Assembly: GCF_019645835.1 (NCBI RefSeq)
Contig: NZ_CP080998.1
Coordinates: 5,559,715-5,623,714 of the forward strand
DNA length: 64,000 bases
Reading direction: 5' to 3'
Origin: Mycolicibacterium holsaticum DSM 44478 = JCM 12374
Lineage (GTDB): Bacteria > Actinomycetota > Actinomycetes > Mycobacteriales > Mycobacteriaceae
The notes under the pieces are model-generated. The model did no database searches. It was given only the letters and a program-made list of their open reading frames with translations, and had not been told where the DNA came from. Positions 1-8,884 of the stretch are shown here, piece by piece; position 1 is the stretch's first letter; every line of letters begins with the position of its first letter. Made by a program: the position numbers and the translations under genes.

Positions 1-95
1 GCGTCGCTTCCCCGGCCAACGACATGGCCAGGCGGCTGCGTATCTCACCCGGCGAAGCCCAGCGGCGGATCTGTGAGGCGGTCACTCCGCGATGA
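1..95 (+). CDS. 3' end of an open frame, possibly DUF222-like (partial)
   Basis: The frame is open from the window edge to a TGA at 93-95 and reads through a segment ending MARRLRISPGEAQRRICEA. This resembles the arginine-rich helical stretch of DUF222 (13E12-family) proteins; the complete gene next door has LLVSRDEARRRINSAR at the equivalent place. The stop overlaps the ATG of the next gene (ATGA, 92-95). If the resemblance is real, this is the end of a truncated or frame-broken paralogue, because an intact DUF222/HNH protein would continue for hundreds of residues. Only about 30 residues are visible, so another family is possible. Confidence 0.35.
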   Translation, partial: VASPANDMARRLRISPGEAQRRICEAVTPR

Positions 96-1480
96 CGATG
101 GGCGGCGTCACCTCTCGTGAGGCGGTCTTTGCGGCCGTCGAAGGGGTTGAGGCCGCCCATCAGGCGTTGACTGCGTTGTCCGTGGATGCGTTGACGGGCC
201 CAGAGTTGGTCGCGGTGCAAGACCGTCTGGAACGGGTGCGTCGACGCGACGCGGTCATCGATCATCTGCTGATCGCCCGGTTGGGCCGCGAAGATCCGAA
301 AACGCTTGGGGCGTCGTCGCTGGCGGAAGTGATGTGTACGGCGTTGCTGGTGTCTAGAGATGAGGCCAGGCGGCGGATCAACTCGGCTCGGGTCCTGGGG
401 CCACGCACGGCGATGACCGGCGAACCGTTGGCGCCGCTGCTGACAGCCACCGCAGCCGCCCAGGCCGACGGTCGGCTTGGCGCCGAGCAGGTGCGCATCA
501 TCGAGAAGTTCTTCCATGAGCTGCCGGCCCACGTCGATTACCAGACCCGCCAGTTGGCCGAGGCTGATCTGGCGCGCGTCGCGGCCGGGCTCTGTCCCGA
601 GGAACTGACCAAGGCGGCCAAACGGTTGGCGATGCTGCTGGACCAGGACGGTCCGATGCCCAGCGACAAGGAGCAGGCCCGGCGACGCAGTGTGCACATC
701 GGTACCCAGGGCCGCGACGGGATGAGCAGGATCACCGGATGGCTGGATCCAGAAGCCAGCGCGACCATCGATGCCGTACTGGCCAAGCTGGCCGCCCCGG
801 GCATGTGCAACCCCGATGACGAAAACCCTTGTGTCGACGGTGAACCCACCCTCGAACAACGCCACAACGACATGCGCAGTACCGGTCAGCGCAGCCACGA
901 CGCGCTCAAGGCGATGGGCCGCGCTGTGCTTGCCTCCGGGCAACTGGGCCAGCACAAGGGCTTGCCGGCCACCATCATCGTGTCGACCACCCTCAAGGAG
1001 TTGGAATCGGCGTCGGGCATGGCCGTCACCGCCGGCGGAACCCTGTTGCCGATGCGCGACGTGATCCGGCTGGCCTCCCAGGCCCATCACTATCTGGTCG
1101 TCTACGACGGCCACGGTGAGCAGCCGCTGTATGCCGGGCGGGCCAAACGCTTCGCGACCCCGGGGCAGCGCATCGTGCTGCACGCGCGGGATCGCGGGTG
1201 CACCAAACCCGGATGCACCGTGCCGGGCTACTGGTGCGAAGTCCATCACGCCGCCGCTGACTGGGTCGACGGTGGGCAAACCGACATCGACGAGCTCGCC
1301 CTGGCCTGCGGGCCGCACAACCGGCTGATCGACAAGGACGGCGGTTGGACCACCCGGCCGCGCGCCGACGGGCGCACCGAATGGCTGCCCCCGCCGGGCC
1401 TCGACACCGGCCAGTCCCGCGTCAACAACTACCACCATCCCGAGAAATACCTACTGCCCGAAGACGACGAGGGACCCTGA
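92..1480 (+). CDS. DUF222 / HNH endonuclease domain protein (13E12 family)
   Basis: This 462-residue protein has the two-part layout of the actinobacterial 13E12 repeat family. Residues about 10-330 form a helical DUF222 domain with the conserved arginine-rich EARRRI segment. The C-terminal part (about 365-425) is an HNH nuclease-like domain with paired cysteines (CTKPGC), then CEVHH, and a later C-x2-HN, as expected for a metal-binding beta-beta-alpha fold. The biological role of the family is not established. Members are repeated in mycobacterial genomes and often sit in variable regions, so gene conversion or mobile behaviour is plausible. The ATG overlaps the stop of the preceding open frame by 4 bp; a second ATG two codons later is an alternative start. 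Confidence 0.85.
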   Translation: MTMGGVTSREAVFAAVEGVEAAHQALTALSVDALTGPELVAVQDRLERVRRRDAVIDHLLIARLGREDPKTLGASSLAEVMCTALLVSRDEARRRINSARVLGPRTAMTGEPLAPLLTATAAAQADGRLGAEQVRIIEKFFHELPAHVDYQTRQLAEADLARVAAGLCPEELTKAAKRLAMLLDQDGPMPSDKEQARRRSVHIGTQGRDGMSRITGWLDPEASATIDAVLAKLAAPGMCNPDDENPCVDGEPTLEQRHNDMRSTGQRSHDALKAMGRAVLASGQLGQHKGLPATIIVSTTLKELESASGMAVTAGGTLLPMRDVIRLASQAHHYLVVYDGHGEQPLYAGRAKRFATPGQRIVLHARDRGCTKPGCTVPGYWCEVHHAAADWVDGGQTDIDELALACGPHNRLIDKDGGWTTRPRADGRTEWLPPPGLDTGQSRVNNYHHPEKYLLPEDDEGP

Positions 1481-1498
1481 CCCGGGGCGCGCCGGGAG

Positions 1499-1807
1499 TC
1501 ACTCGGGCTTCCGTTTCAGCGTCCACGCCGGAATCCAGTGGGTGACGGCCTTGCGACGGGCGCCGTAGGCGATCTCATAGGTGACCAGGCCCCACCAGTA
1601 GCCCTGCTCGCAGACACCCCAGCAGGTCAGCTTGCCTTCGACGATCGAGTGCATCTGCAGCCCGGCGGGGTTGTAGCCGCCGCTGCGGTGTGGTTCACGG
1701 GGAAAGACGGCGCACAGATCGACGAGCACCGTGACGGGCGGATCGACCCCGCGAAAGGCCTGTTGCACCGGCTGCCCGTTGTAGCCGATCGACTGCAGCT
1801 CGCCCAC
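1499..1807 (-). CDS. Small conserved-type hypothetical protein, 102 aa
   Basis: A frame starting at GTG 1807 gives about 102 residues beginning VGELQSIGYNGQPVQQAF and ending in a Trp/Lys-rich tail (WIPAWTLKRKPE). Composition is protein-like, rich in Trp, Tyr, Cys and Gly, with a CWGVCEQGYWWG segment that may be a small beta-rich fold or a metal or disulfide site. No signal peptide or membrane helix is evident. The frame stays open upstream, with an ATG at 1867, but that start would reach into the region before the divergent acyl-CoA ligase. I do not recognise a named family. It is convergent with the HNH gene on its left and divergent from the ligase on its right. Confidence 0.5.
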   Translation of the reverse strand: MGELQSIGYNGQPVQQAFRGVDPPVTVLVDLCAVFPREPHRSGGYNPAGLQMHSIVEGKLTCWGVCEQGYWWGLVTYEIAYGARRKAVTHWIPAWTLKRKPE

Positions 1808-1882
1808 TGTTCGATCATACGTTCGAAGTCGGGTGGCCGGTGGCCGGTCGCGGGTACAAACGATCATCGAGGCACTCGAACG

Positions 1883-3466
1883 GTGAAGGGCTGGGCAGTG
1901 GACACTTCGGCAAGCGTGGCCACCGGCGGGATCGGCAGCTGGATCAGCCGACGGGCCTACCTCTGCGGCGACCGTATCGCGTTGATCGACGGCGACGCCC
2001 GCATCAGCTACGCCGAATTCGACCGGCGCACAGACCAACTCGCCTCCGCCCTGCGGGGCCTCGGGGTGCAGCACGGCACCCGGGTGGCCGGGCTGCTGGT
2101 CAACGGCGCAGCCTTCCTGGAAGCGATGTTCGCCACGGCCAAGCTCGGCGCGGTGTTCGTACCCATCAACTTCAGGTTGGCCGCACCCGAGGTGAGCTTC
2201 CTGTTGGCCGACTCCGGCGCCGACGCCTTCGTGTGGTCGGGCCGGCTGTCGGCGCTCGCCCGCGCCGCACTGGCCGGGGACGGGATGCAGGTGCGCACGC
2301 GGCTGGTGGTCGGCGGTGAGCCGACCGACGGCGAACACGACTTCGAGCAGCTGCTGACCAGCGGGGCGCCGCGGCCGCTCGGTATCGACGTCGCCCAACG
2401 CGACCTGTGCTGCCTGATGTACACCTCGGGCACCACCGGCCGGCCCAAAGGAGCGATGCTCACCCACGACAACCTGCTGTGGAACGTGATCAACACGCTG
2501 AGCGCAGAACGCGGAATCCGCATGACCGACCGGACGGTCACCGTCGCGCCGCTGTTCCACATCGGCGGCCTCGGGGTGCATACGCTGCCGCTGCTCTACA
2601 TGGGCGGCACGACCGCGATCATGTCGGCGTTCGACCCCGAGCAGACCCTGGCGGCCATGGCGCGTGAGCGTGTCACGGTGCAGTTCCTGGTGCCCGCGAT
2701 GTGGGCGGCGCTCATGACGGTTCCCGGCTTCGAGAACTACGACCTGTCAGCGCTCGAACTGGCGGTCACCGGCGGCGCCCCGTGCCCGTTGCCGGTGCTC
2801 GAGTACTTCCGGGACAAGGGTGTGCCGTTCCAGGAGGGGTTCGGCATGACCGAGACGGCCCCGGGCGCCACGCTCCTCGACGTCGATCACGTCAAGGAGA
2901 AGGCGGGCTCGATCGGACGGCCCGTGTTCCATCTGCAGGCCCGCATCGTCGACGAGGACGACCGCGACGTGCCCGTCGACCAGGTGGGCGAACTCGTCGT
3001 GCGCGGGCCCAACGTCTTCACCGGGTACTGGGGCTTGCCCGAGGCGACCGCGGACGCGTTTCGCGGCGGCTGGTTTCACACCGGAGATCTGGGACGCATG
3101 GACGCCGAGGGTTTCATCACCCTGGTCGACCGCAAAAAGGACATGATCATCAGCGGCGGTGAGAACGTCTACCCGATCGAAGTCGAGCAGGTGCTGTACC
3201 GCCATCCGGCGGTCCGCGAGGTGGCGGTGGTCGGGGTCGCGCACCCCAGGTGGGGTGAGACGCCGATCGCCGTCGTCGCCCTCAACGACGGCGCCCACGT
3301 GGCCGACGACGAACTGATCGGCTACGCGCGCGAGCGGCTGGCCCACTTCAAGTGCCCCACCCGCGTCGAATACGTGGCCGAACTTCCCCGCAACGCCACC
3401 GGCAAGGTCCTCAAGACGACGCTGCGCCGGAACTACGGCGGGAACGAAGCGGCCGTGCAGCGCTGA
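1883..3466 (+). CDS. Fatty-acid/acyl-CoA ligase (FadD-type, AMP-forming)
   Basis: This adenylate-forming enzyme activates a carboxylic acid with ATP and CoA through an acyl-AMP. The sequence shows the P-loop-like A3 motif (YTSGTTGRPKGAMLTH), the A5 motif GFGMTETAPG, the A7/A8 region (YWGLPEATADAF, GWFHTGDLG, VDRKKDMIISGGENVYP) and the C-terminal A10 lysine motif (PRNATGKVLK). All core motifs are intact, and 522-527 residues is normal for the family. The frame is open upstream to 1538, but similarity begins near GTG 1883 or GTG 1898; I chose 1883, and 1898 is almost equally good. The substrate cannot be read from sequence. It shares its direction with the acyl-CoA dehydrogenase further right but is separated from it by a terminator. 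Confidence 0.88.
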   Translation: MKGWAVDTSASVATGGIGSWISRRAYLCGDRIALIDGDARISYAEFDRRTDQLASALRGLGVQHGTRVAGLLVNGAAFLEAMFATAKLGAVFVPINFRLAAPEVSFLLADSGADAFVWSGRLSALARAALAGDGMQVRTRLVVGGEPTDGEHDFEQLLTSGAPRPLGIDVAQRDLCCLMYTSGTTGRPKGAMLTHDNLLWNVINTLSAERGIRMTDRTVTVAPLFHIGGLGVHTLPLLYMGGTTAIMSAFDPEQTLAAMARERVTVQFLVPAMWAALMTVPGFENYDLSALELAVTGGAPCPLPVLEYFRDKGVPFQEGFGMTETAPGATLLDVDHVKEKAGSIGRPVFHLQARIVDEDDRDVPVDQVGELVVRGPNVFTGYWGLPEATADAFRGGWFHTGDLGRMDAEGFITLVDRKKDMIISGGENVYPIEVEQVLYRHPAVREVAVVGVAHPRWGETPIAVVALNDGAHVADDELIGYARERLAHFKCPTRVEYVAELPRNATGKVLKTTLRRNYGGNEAAVQR

Positions 3467-3668
3467 GCGCCGCCGATCTGGTCCAATTTCGTCCGCAAAA
3501 CGTGGGCCATCGGCTGTGCCCCAGCACGATTGCTGCCAGCCGGCAACCAATTCCTGCCAGCGGGATTTAAACCCTTGATCTTGTGGTTTGTACCGACAGA
3601 TGCAGCACGAACCGCGACAACTGCCACGGCTCGGATATGGAGAACCAGAAGAAAAAAGAAGGCTGGGA

Positions 3669-3971
3669 ATGATGAAGAACCTGAGCATCGTCACCGTCGC
3701 CGCCAGCGCACTGGCCGCCGCCGTCGTCGGGCTTGCCGCCCCCGTGCAGGCCGCCCCGTCCGGACCCGGAAACGCCCAGGCCACGATCAGCCAGCTCGAG
3801 TCGGAGGGCTACAACGTGATCGTCAACCACGTCGGCAACACCCCGCTCGCGCAGGCCGACGTGGTAGCGGTGCGGCCGGGCACCACCTACACCCAGACCG
3901 ATCGCATGGGTGTGGGACACGACCTCAACACCCGGGTGACCAACAAGACGGTGTACGTCGACGTGCAGTAG
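3669..3971 (+). CDS. Small secreted protein
   Basis: The product is about 100 residues with a clear Sec signal peptide: MMKN, then an Ala/Val-rich hydrophobic core and a probable signal peptidase I site after PVQA. The mature part (about 70 residues) contains NAQATISQLESEGYNVIVNHVGNTPL and ends TNKTVYVDVQ. It resembles a family of small secreted mycobacterial proteins of unknown function, compact and probably beta-rich. Two adjacent ATG codons (3669 and 3672) could serve as start. The frame extends upstream to 3588, but those codons would bury the signal peptide. A strong terminator follows at once, so it is probably monocistronic. Confidence 0.75.
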   Translation: MMKNLSIVTVAASALAAAVVGLAAPVQAAPSGPGNAQATISQLESEGYNVIVNHVGNTPLAQADVVAVRPGTTYTQTDRMGVGHDLNTRVTNKTVYVDVQ

Positions 3972-3989
3972 ACCGCCCCCCACGGCAAG

Positions 3990-4023
3990 CCCCCGGATGC
4001 GCCCCCTCGCATCCGGGGGTTTG
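3990..4023 (+). terminator. Rho-independent-like terminator after the small secreted protein
   Basis: A perfect 12-bp stem (cccccggatgcg pairing with cgcatccggggg) closes a 6-nt loop and is followed by a short T run. It begins 18 bp after the stop of the secreted-protein gene and separates it from the acyl-CoA dehydrogenase. Confidence 0.8.
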
Positions 4024-4074
4024 TCATAGTGCGGTTGGTTTCGGGGCGGCGCCTAGCGGCTAATCGGGTGCTCG

Positions 4075-5457
4075 ATGGGCTTCGACCTCACCCCGACCGG
4101 GGCGCAGCACGACCTGGCGCGACGAACACACGAGTTCGCCGCCGACGTGGTTCGCCCGGTGGCCGCCGACTACGACGCGCGCCAGGAGTTCCCCTGGCCG
4201 GTCCTGGAAGAAGCGGCGGCCCGCGGCTTCTACAGCCCGCTGTTCTACCGCGACCTCATCGGAGACCCCACCGGGCTGTCGCTGCCGATGTTCATGGAGG
4301 AGTTGTTCTGGGGCTGCGCGGGAATCGGGCTGGCGGTGGTGATGCCCGCGCTGGCGCTCTCGGCGATCGGGCAGGCCGCCTCGCCCGAACAGATGCTGAA
4401 GTGGGCGCCCGAATGTTTCGGCACCCCAGGTGATCTCAAGCTCGCTGCGCTGGCGATCTCCGAGCCCGAGGGCGGCAGCGACGTCCGCAACCTGCGCACC
4501 ACGGCCCGCCGTGACGGGGACGACTGGATCATCGACGGCCACAAGATGTGGATCGGCAACGGCGGCATCGCCAACGTGCACGTGGTCAACGCCGTCGTCG
4601 ACCAGGAACTCGGGCACAAGGGTCAGGCGCTGTTCATCGTTCCCGGCGGCACCCCGGGCCTGGAGATGGTGCGCAAGCTCGACAAGCTGGGCTGCCGCGC
4701 GTCGCACACCGCCGAGCTGAAGTTCGACGGCGTGCGCGTGCCGAGCGAGAACCTGCTCGGCGGGCAGGAGAAGCTGGACTACAAGCTGGCCAAGGCGCGG
4801 GAGGCAGTCGAAGGCGCCAAGCACTCCGGGTCGGCGACGCTGGGCACGTTCGAGCAGACCCGCCCGATGGTCGCCGCGCAGGCCCTCGGGATCGCCAGGG
4901 CGGCACTGGAATACGCCACTGAATACGCCAACCGGCGCGAAGCGTTCGGTGCGCCGATCATCGACAACCAGGGCATCGCGTTTCCGCTCGCCGAGTTGGC
5001 GGCCGCGATCGACGGAGCCCGGCTGCTGACCTGGCGCGCGTCCTGGATGGCCGCCAGCGGGGTGCCGTTCGAGCGCGGTGAGGGCTCGATGTGCAAGATG
5101 GCCGCCAGCGAGGTCGCCGTGCGCGCCACCGAACGCGCCATCCAGACGATGGGCGGCTGGGGCTACATCAAGGACCACCCGGTCGAGAAGTGGTATCGGG
5201 ACGCCAAGCTGTACACCATCTTCGAGGGCACCAGCGAGATCCAGCGGGTCGTGATCTCCAATGCGCTGGGCGCCGCCGACGGTAAACCGCCGCTGCACTT
5301 CGACCTCGAGCCCACCGGTGGGCCGTTCAACCGGGTCTTCGGCCGGGGCACCCCGCTGCGCGGCCGCGCCGCCGACGCCGCGCTGGCCGCCAAGGACCGG
5401 GTGCCCGCACCGGTCATGCGGATGGCGATGAAAGTGCTGCGCCCGCCGCGTAAATGA
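4075..5457 (+). CDS. Acyl-CoA dehydrogenase (FadE-type)
   Basis: This flavoprotein would introduce an alpha-beta double bond in acyl-CoA and pass electrons to ETF. Family signatures are present: AISEPEGGSDVRNL and DGHKMWIGNGG of the FAD/substrate region, the helical C-terminal domain with NRREAFGAPIIDNQGIAF, the QTMGGWGYIKDHPVEKWYRDAK stretch split across residues of the FAD dimer site, and IFEGTSEIQ, which carries the glutamate used as catalytic base in most members. It is 460 residues, somewhat longer than the usual 380-400 because of a Lys/Arg-rich C-terminal tail after ISNALG. Chain-length preference is unknown. It is convergent with eccD1 and may be independent of the ESX genes. Confidence 0.88.
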   Translation: MGFDLTPTGAQHDLARRTHEFAADVVRPVAADYDARQEFPWPVLEEAAARGFYSPLFYRDLIGDPTGLSLPMFMEELFWGCAGIGLAVVMPALALSAIGQAASPEQMLKWAPECFGTPGDLKLAALAISEPEGGSDVRNLRTTARRDGDDWIIDGHKMWIGNGGIANVHVVNAVVDQELGHKGQALFIVPGGTPGLEMVRKLDKLGCRASHTAELKFDGVRVPSENLLGGQEKLDYKLAKAREAVEGAKHSGSATLGTFEQTRPMVAAQALGIARAALEYATEYANRREAFGAPIIDNQGIAFPLAELAAAIDGARLLTWRASWMAASGVPFERGEGSMCKMAASEVAVRATERAIQTMGGWGYIKDHPVEKWYRDAKLYTIFEGTSEIQRVVISNALGAADGKPPLHFDLEPTGGPFNRVFGRGTPLRGRAADAALAAKDRVPAPVMRMAMKVLRPPRK

Positions 5458-5568
5458 GCGGGATCTTCGCCGAATTCTGCAACAGGGCTGTGGAATCGCC
5501 ACGAGAACAACGACCCTCAGGTAGAAGTCGCCCCACCTACGGCCGACTGGCTACCGAGCCGGACTCCG

Positions 5569-7098
5569 CTAGAACCGCAGATTGCGCAGCACGTCGTACA
5601 CGCTGGCGATCCACAGCAGCAGCGGGATGACCGCGGCGATCGCGGCCCCGTCCAGCAATTCGAGGATCCGTTTGGTCACCGGCGAGACCCGCCGCACTCC
5701 CGCGGTCGCTCCGATGACGATCAGCGCGACGATGCCCGCAGCGGTATACAGGCTCAGCACCAGCCAGGCGATGTCGGGGTACCACAGACAGAGTCGGACC
5801 ATCACCCCGGTCGGGACGGCGACCGCGGCAGCCAACAACGCCCAGGCACACCATCGTTCGGCGTACAGCCGGGAGCGGAACGCGCAGATCGTGGTTACCA
5901 GCCCGGCGACGATCATGCTGTGTATGAAGAAATGGCCTTGCACCACAACGGCAATGGCGCCGATCGACAGCACCAATGCACCCGCGGTCACGAAACCGAT
6001 CAGCAAGCGCTTCGCCAATTCGCTGCGCTCATGCAGGCGCGCGGCGGAATCGGGGACCGACGCGATGATGGCCTGCCAGGTTGGCGACTCCTCGCCGGTC
6101 AGCTCCGAGGTCGCCACCGGATCGAGCAGTTCGTCGTTGGTCACCGTTTCACCGGGCGCCGGGATCGGCGGCAACGCGATCCGCGCCACCGCCACCGTCA
6201 GCTTCGCCGCGTTCGTCACGACGATCAGCCCGAACGCGATGGCGCCGGCCGCCACCCAGTACTGCCACCCGTAACCGAACGCGATGGCCGCTGCCGTCGC
6301 CGCGATCGCGGTGACGGCGAAAAACGAGGCCAGCTCGGCCCTTCGGCGAGGTCCGCCGCGCGAAGCCAGCGTCACCAACAGCACGACCGCGGCCGCACCC
6401 GCCACCTGCGGCGCACCCATCGAGTCGAACCCGCGGGGCAACGGGACCGCCAACGCCGCCGCACCGGCAAGCGCGGGCAGCGCGGCCGCCAACAGGCTCT
6501 CCGCCGCATCCAGATTGCGGTACCGGTTGGTCGCGATCGCGCTGCCGCCCAGCAGGCCCAACCCGAGCACACCGAGCGCCACCGCCCACCACCAGCTGTG
6601 CCCGGTCTGCGCCCAGGCCACCAGCGTCATCACCGTCACCGCCAGGGCGGACACTGGAATAGCCACGCCGACAAAGCGATTCAACGCGGCACGGTCGAAC
6701 TCCGGGGTCTCGTCGAGCACGGCGATCGCATCGATCACATCCTCGACGAGCGGCCGATAGCGTTCGGTGCGGCTGACCGAGACCAGCGTCAGCAGCGAGC
6801 CGTCGACCACCCCCGCATCGTCGAGCGATTCGTTGAACTTCAGCGGCGGAGCACCCGGCCGCGCGAACGCCCACACCCCCTGCGCCGAGAAATCGAACCC
6901 GGCCAGCACCTCCTTGGGGGTGTCCTCGAGCAGTTCGCCCAGCACCGCCACCGTCTCGTCGATGTAGCTCTCGATCGGCGCCGTCGCGGGCAGCACCAGA
7001 TCGGTCATCCGCCGCCCGGTCAGGATCGTCACCCGCGTGGTCGACGGCCGCCCCGGGGTGACGGCCGAGGTGGCCGCTGCGGCGGCGGTGGAGGTCAA
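5569..7098 (-). CDS. eccD1: ESX-1 membrane channel component EccD1
   Basis: EccD is the polytopic inner-membrane subunit of type VII secretion systems and forms the large membrane cavity of the EccBCDE complex. The N-terminus carries the cytosolic ubiquitin-like domain (TTRVTILTGRRMTDLVLP, residues about 20-110). Eleven or so hydrophobic helices follow, and the protein ends in VYDVLRNLRF. The sequence is very close to the M. tuberculosis EccD1 family. The best start is TTG 7098, which overlaps the espI stop (TTGA) and gives 509 residues, nearly the length of the M. tuberculosis protein; the frame is open further upstream inside espI. It is the last gene of the ESX-1 operon here. The usual downstream genes, including eccE1 and mycP1, do not follow. 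Confidence 0.95.
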   Translation of the reverse strand: MTSTAAAAATSAVTPGRPSTTRVTILTGRRMTDLVLPATAPIESYIDETVAVLGELLEDTPKEVLAGFDFSAQGVWAFARPGAPPLKFNESLDDAGVVDGSLLTLVSVSRTERYRPLVEDVIDAIAVLDETPEFDRAALNRFVGVAIPVSALAVTVMTLVAWAQTGHSWWWAVALGVLGLGLLGGSAIATNRYRNLDAAESLLAAALPALAGAAALAVPLPRGFDSMGAPQVAGAAAVVLLVTLASRGGPRRRAELASFFAVTAIAATAAAIAFGYGWQYWVAAGAIAFGLIVVTNAAKLTVAVARIALPPIPAPGETVTNDELLDPVATSELTGEESPTWQAIIASVPDSAARLHERSELAKRLLIGFVTAGALVLSIGAIAVVVQGHFFIHSMIVAGLVTTICAFRSRLYAERWCAWALLAAAVAVPTGVMVRLCLWYPDIAWLVLSLYTAAGIVALIVIGATAGVRRVSPVTKRILELLDGAAIAAVIPLLLWIASVYDVLRNLRF

Positions 7099-8486
7099 CG
7101 CCGTTCGAGCCGGTCGAAGTCGTCGGACAGCGCCGCGGCCAACTCGACGATGCGGCGTTGGAACGTCTTGCCGAGCAGTTCCAGTTGGATCTGCGTGCCC
7201 GCGGCGACGTGCTTGTCCCACGGCAACACGATGACCCGACCCGGGGCAACGTGGCGCTCGAACTGGGCCGCCAGATCGTCGACGTCGATGTTCGGCTTAC
7301 CCGGCACCACGTGGTTGATCACCACGCAGGACCGGCCCAGCAGATCCTGATATCCGTTCTGCCGCAACCAATCCATCGTCACCGCGGCTTGCCGGGCACC
7401 GTCGATCGACGCGCTCGCAATGATGATCAGGCCCGACACCGTCGACAGCACGCCGCGGGCCGCCGGCTGGAACAGCCCCGCCCCGCAGTCGGCGAGCACG
7501 AGGTTGTAGTAGCGCGACACGATGTTGGTCACGCCTTTCCAGTCCTCGTCGTTGAACTCGCGCCGGGCACCGCTGTAGTCCTCCGACGACAGCACTTCCA
7601 GGTTCGCCCCGTTCATGCTCGTGTAGGCGCGAATGTCGTTGTAGCGTGCCAGTTCCTTGTCCGCGAGCAGGTCCGCGACGGTCGCGGCCGACTGCCGGCC
7701 GGCCCGGTCGGCCAGGTTCCCGGCGTCCGGGTCGGCGTCGATGGCCAAGATCCGGTCACCGCGCACCCGGCTCAGCGCCGAGCCCAACGCCACGGTGACA
7801 GCGGTCTTGCCGACGCCGCCCTTGAGCCCGAAGACGCCGATCTGATAGGAGTCCCGGGCATTTCGACGGATCCGGTGGTGCAGCTCCATCTCGTAGAGCT
7901 CGTCGGGCGACAGCCCCAGGTTGATCCGCGTCAGCACGTACAGCAGGTGGCGCCAGCCCCGCTGCGAGGGCATCTTGACCGCCGACTTCACCCCGACGTG
8001 CGACAGCGCGTCGATGGCGCGGTGGTTGCCGATGCTCGCCGCGGAGGTGGGCGCGGGTTGGCCCGGCCGCCGCGTCGCGTTGGGATCCGACGTCGCCTCG
8101 GCGAAGTGCTGCGTCGGGGCGGGCGCCGCGGCGGGCCGCGGCGGTGGCGCCGACGCATGCCGCGGCGGTTCGTATCGGGCACCGGAGGGCGCGTCGGCCT
8201 GCGGGGTGCGCATCATGCCGTTGGCGTGGCCCTGCGGCACCGTCGGACGCGCCGGCGGCAGCTGGGCGGTCACCTCGGTCTCGCGCACCGGCGCAGCGGG
8301 CGCGGTTTGCGTGACGCCGTGGGTGATCGGCAGCGCGGGCGGCGCCACGTCACTGCGGCCGGGGCCGCTGGTGGAGGGCGTCGGCCCCGCTGCGTCGGGG
8401 TGGAGGGCGTCACGTTCCGCCGCCTCGTCGGCTGTCTTCACAGCATCGCCCGGGGAGTGGAAGAGCCGGTCATAGTCGGCCGACAT
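7095..8486 (-). CDS. espI: ESX-1 secretion-associated ATPase-like protein EspI
   Basis: The N-terminal ~170 residues are Pro/Ala-rich and disordered-looking. The C-terminal domain is a MinD/SRP-like P-loop ATPase with the deviant Walker A motif GLKGGVGKTAV (residues about 220-230), ADPDAGNLADRAGRQS and VLADCGAG. In M. tuberculosis EspI has been linked to ATP-dependent modulation of ESX-1. At 463 residues it is clearly shorter than the 666-residue M. tuberculosis protein, almost entirely through a shorter proline-rich region. It lies between esxA and eccD1, as in the reference locus, and its stop overlaps the eccD1 start. Confidence 0.93.
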   Translation of the reverse strand: MSADYDRLFHSPGDAVKTADEAAERDALHPDAAGPTPSTSGPGRSDVAPPALPITHGVTQTAPAAPVRETEVTAQLPPARPTVPQGHANGMMRTPQADAPSGARYEPPRHASAPPPRPAAAPAPTQHFAEATSDPNATRRPGQPAPTSAASIGNHRAIDALSHVGVKSAVKMPSQRGWRHLLYVLTRINLGLSPDELYEMELHHRIRRNARDSYQIGVFGLKGGVGKTAVTVALGSALSRVRGDRILAIDADPDAGNLADRAGRQSAATVADLLADKELARYNDIRAYTSMNGANLEVLSSEDYSGARREFNDEDWKGVTNIVSRYYNLVLADCGAGLFQPAARGVLSTVSGLIIIASASIDGARQAAVTMDWLRQNGYQDLLGRSCVVINHVVPGKPNIDVDDLAAQFERHVAPGRVIVLPWDKHVAAGTQIQLELLGKTFQRRIVELAAALSDDFDRLERR

Positions 8487-8560
8487 GGGTACCTCTCATC
8501 GTTTGAAAACGCCGGGACGCACGCGGTGGGCGAGGCCGCCCACCTGCGTGCACCGTCGTA

Positions 8561-8848
8561 TTAGGCGAACATCCCGGTAACGCCGGCTTCGGTCTGGGCC
8601 ATGGTCGCGCCGGCCTCACTGATCGTCTGCGCCAAGTTCTGCAGCGCCGTGTTGAGCTCGGCAGACGTGCTGTCCCAACGCATCTGCACGGCCTGGTAGG
8701 CCTCCGAACCCGAACCGCCCCACACCGCGGCCAGCGCGGCGAGCGAGCCCTTGCCCTCGTCGAGCAGGCCGGCGGTTTGGCCGACGGCACCCTGAATCTC
8801 GCTTGCTCCGCCTTCGATGCCGGCGAAGTTCCATACCTGTTCGGTCAT
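8561..8848 (-). CDS. esxA: ESX-1 secreted protein EsxA (ESAT-6)
   Basis: The protein is 95 residues, the same length as M. tuberculosis EsxA. It has the N-terminal [10 protein letters not shown], the central W43-G44-G45 turn of the WXG100 helical hairpin ([12 protein letters not shown]), and the C-terminal EAGVTGMFA. It is exported as a heterodimer with EsxB and acts at host or recipient membranes; in fast growers ESX-1 is linked to conjugal DNA transfer. There is no Sec signal. It sits directly downstream of esxB in the same transcript. Confidence 0.97.
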   Translation of the reverse strand: MTEQVWNFAGIEGGASEIQGAVGQTAGLLDEGKGSLAALAAVWGGSGSEAYQAVQMRWDSTSAELNTALQNLAQTISEAGATMAQTEAGVTGMFA

Positions 8849-8884
8849 GTCTGTGGTTTCCGTTCCTTCAGAGGTGTGTGGTGG

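Noticed and set aside
92..1480. HNH gene as an active homing endonuclease or phage defence nuclease
   Set aside because: DUF222/HNH proteins are common chromosomal repeats in mycobacteria and there is no defence partner or intron nearby.
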